Shown here piece by piece: positions 63,512 through 64,000 of a DNA stretch of 64,000 nt. The notes below the pieces were generated by a model that was not told the origin of the DNA, did not search any database, and worked only from the letters and a program-made list of their open reading frames with translations. Numbering within the stretch: position 1 is the stretch's first letter; every line of letters starts with the position of its first letter. This DNA comes from Bog-473 sp963719485 (GTDB taxonomy: Bacteria > Actinomycetota > Acidimicrobiia > Acidimicrobiales > RAAP-2): the NCBI GenBank assembly GCA_963719485.1, contig OY970387.1, positions 3,596,001 to 3,660,000 on the forward strand, written 5' to 3'. The position numbers and the translations under genes were made by a program.

Positions 63512-64000
63512 ATGAGCCCAGATATTGCCAACGACCAACGTCTCGATCCACGTCTCCGGCGCATTCTCGAGCTGTTTCCTCCCACCACCCTCAAGGACGT
63601 GGCCGACCGGGAAGAGCTCCTGGCCGAAGCGGACACGCCGCAAGCGAGGGAGGCCCGCGAGGCGTTCCGGCCCCTTCAGGACATGTGCGATTCGGAAGAG
63701 GCGGCACCGTCGGCCGGCCTGACGGTGAGCACGACCCAGTTCGTGTCGGACCCGGATGGCAACACGGTCAACCTGCAGGTCATCCGACCCGAGTCGGACA
63801 AGGCGTTGCCGGGTGTCTATTACATTCATGGCGGAGGCATGGCCACGATGTCCTGTTTCGACGGGATGTACCGCGGCTGGGGCAAGCACATCGCAGCCAA
63901 CGGGGTAGTCGTCGTCATGGTCGACTTCCGCAACAGCGTCGTGGCGTCTTCGGCACCGGAGGTCGCACCCTTCCCCGCCGGCCTGAACGACTGTGTGTCC
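63512..64000 (+). CDS. HSL-type alpha/beta-hydrolase (esterase/lipase), N-terminal part, cut by window edge
   Basis: The first 163 codons of a hydrolase. A helical N-terminus (MSPDIANDQRLDPRLRRILE) leads to LQVIRPESDKALPGVYYIHG, where HGGG is the oxyanion motif of hormone-sensitive-lipase relatives; VVVVMVDFRNSVVASSAPEV and FPAGLNDC follow. The nucleophile G-x-S-x-G lies beyond the window. ATG 63512 starts the open frame. Confidence 0.82.
   Translation, partial: MSPDIANDQRLDPRLRRILELFPPTTLKDVADREELLAEADTPQAREAREAFRPLQDMCDSEEAAPSAGLTVSTTQFVSDPDGNTVNLQVIRPESDKALPGVYYIHGGGMATMSCFDGMYRGWGKHIAANGVVVVMVDFRNSVVASSAPEVAPFPAGLNDCVS

Overview
The window is GC-rich chromosomal DNA of an actinobacterium. 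It carries the Pup-proteasome genes (mpa, dop, pup, prcB, prcA, pafA), the bifunctional FO synthase fbiC of coenzyme F420 synthesis, a DUF4193 zinc-ribbon protein, a DUF222/HNH endonuclease, many GTG starts and many RBS-less (probably leaderless) genes. The 'DGGVFTYGDA' repeats in a secreted amidase and the overall gene set make me favour the class Acidimicrobiia; that is an inference from gene content, not a phylogeny. There is no phage, insertion sequence, CRISPR array or plasmid backbone. It is housekeeping DNA with one tRNA gene, tRNA-Pro(GGG).

Layout. 1-2.9 kb: start of a HelD-type helicase preceded by a 21-bp palindrome, a DUF4190 membrane protein and a small conserved protein. 3.1-9.2 kb: an export operon of HlyD/MacA adaptor, MacB-type ATPase and permease, a secreted two-repeat protein and a second adaptor. 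9.2-15.2 kb: VOC protein, pyrophosphatase, SnoaL-like protein, HtrA protease, an RG-rich protein, GNAT, and a DUF4193 pair. 15.5-29.9 kb: a tandem ThyX-like protein, helY-like helicase, tatC, tatA/B, the complete Pup-proteasome locus, ferredoxin, trmI and small membrane proteins. 29.9-39.5 kb: transketolase, transaldolase, 6-phosphogluconate dehydrogenase, 6-phosphogluconolactonase, fbiC, a LOG-family protein and a cell-wall amidase. 39.5-47.7 kb: thpR, acyl-CoA synthetase, an SLT-NlpC/P60 wall hydrolase, DUF3565, an autoregulated MarR, pgi, a hydrolase and DUF222/HNH. 47.8-53.9 kb: gltBD. 53.9-64 kb: thiO-thiS, patatin, CorA, a second DAO oxidase, a haloalkane-dehalogenase-like enzyme, PspA, PilZ, tRNA-Pro, GAF-GGDEF and the start of an HSL-type esterase.

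How the genes work together. The Pup locus is self-contained for tagging (PafA), Pup maturation/removal (Dop), unfolding (Mpa) and degradation (PrcAB). The pentose-phosphate genes run straight into fbiC without a zwf gene, which suggests (inference) that glucose-6-phosphate oxidation may be F420-linked. The two adaptors, the secreted protein and HtrA, all envelope proteins, share glycine/phenylalanine-rich C-terminal tails. GltBD, Tkt/Tal/Gnd/Pgl/Pgi and ThiO/ThiS are ordinary central metabolism.

Quality note. Four otherwise intact genes (prcA, mpa, pgi and a patatin) each contain one frameshift of the same sense. All four are repaired by removing one base or by adding a GA dinucleotide to make GAGA, which points to sequencing or assembly error more than to gene decay.
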